6,432 nucleotides of DNA from NCBI GenBank assembly GCA_023392035.1, contig JAEVZY010000007.1, positions 1 through 6,432 of the forward strand, read 5' to 3'. Made by a program: the position numbers and the translations under genes. Positions 6,381 to 6,432 of this stretch are shown here, piece by piece; within the stretch, counting starts at the first letter, position 1, and every line of letters starts with the position of its first letter. The notes under the pieces are model-generated. The model did no database searches and was not told the DNA's origin. It saw nothing but the letters and a program-made list of their open reading frames with translations. Source of the DNA: Pseudomonadota bacterium. Its GTDB lineage: Bacteria; Pseudomonadota; Gammaproteobacteria; Burkholderiales; Burkholderiaceae_D.

Positions 6381-6432
6381 TTATCCGCCCGAAGCATCAA
6401 TCTTGATGCCCTGCTTCTTCACCACTTCCTGA
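6381..6432 (-). CDS. C-terminal end of a convergent gene, product unknown (partial)
   Basis: Read on the minus strand, the frame entering from the right edge ends QEVVKKQGIKIDASGG followed by TAA (complement of 6381-6383). Only 16 residues are visible, with no recognisable motif, so no function is offered. Support comes from context: the stop lies seven bases from a symmetric terminator that also serves the desaturase, and the residues look like a natural lysine-rich protein tail. Other frames through this stretch make less sense. It could still be a chance open frame. Confidence 0.55.
   Translation of the reverse strand, partial: QEVVKKQGIKIDASGG

Overview
The window is a GC-rich, densely packed chromosomal segment. 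It carries five plus-strand genes (the first cut by the left edge) and the last few codons of a convergent minus-strand gene at the right edge. Base composition, the long (323-residue) form of thymidylate synthase and the style of the other proteins suggest a betaproteobacterium, most likely Burkholderiales and possibly Oxalobacteraceae. This placement rests on recognition by eye, not on a search. I see no mobile element, tRNA, rRNA or CRISPR array.

Layout. (1) 1-1317: C-terminal half of an FtsX/MacB-type ABC permease. (2) 1307-2452: exported CrtC/AttH-type lipocalin-like protein, overlapping gene 1 by 11 bp. (3) 2463-4250: MsbA-like half-transporter with fused permease and ATPase. It is joined to gene 2 by a five-codon reading frame whose start overlaps the upstream stop and whose stop overlaps the downstream GTG start. 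These three read as one envelope-transport operon. A 51-bp gap with a small hairpin and a TACAAT box precedes (4) 4302-5273, thyA. A 159-bp gap with an inverted repeat enclosing a direct repeat, a GTGT-N5-ACAC element and a TTGACA box precedes (5) 5433-6332, a membrane fatty-acid (acyl-CoA type) desaturase. The window closes with a perfect 34-bp palindrome, probably a bidirectional terminator, and the C-terminal codons of a gene running the other way.

How the genes may work together. The FtsX-type permease and the exported AttH-like protein match a known arrangement in proteobacteria (ATPase, permease, secreted CrtC/AttH-like protein). The matching ATPase gene would lie left of the window. 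The following MsbA-like exporter and the downstream desaturase both belong to families that handle lipids or hydrophobic molecules, so an envelope-lipid theme is plausible but inferred. thyA is a housekeeping gene for dTMP synthesis and probably starts its own transcription unit. No gene-free stretch exceeds 300 bases.
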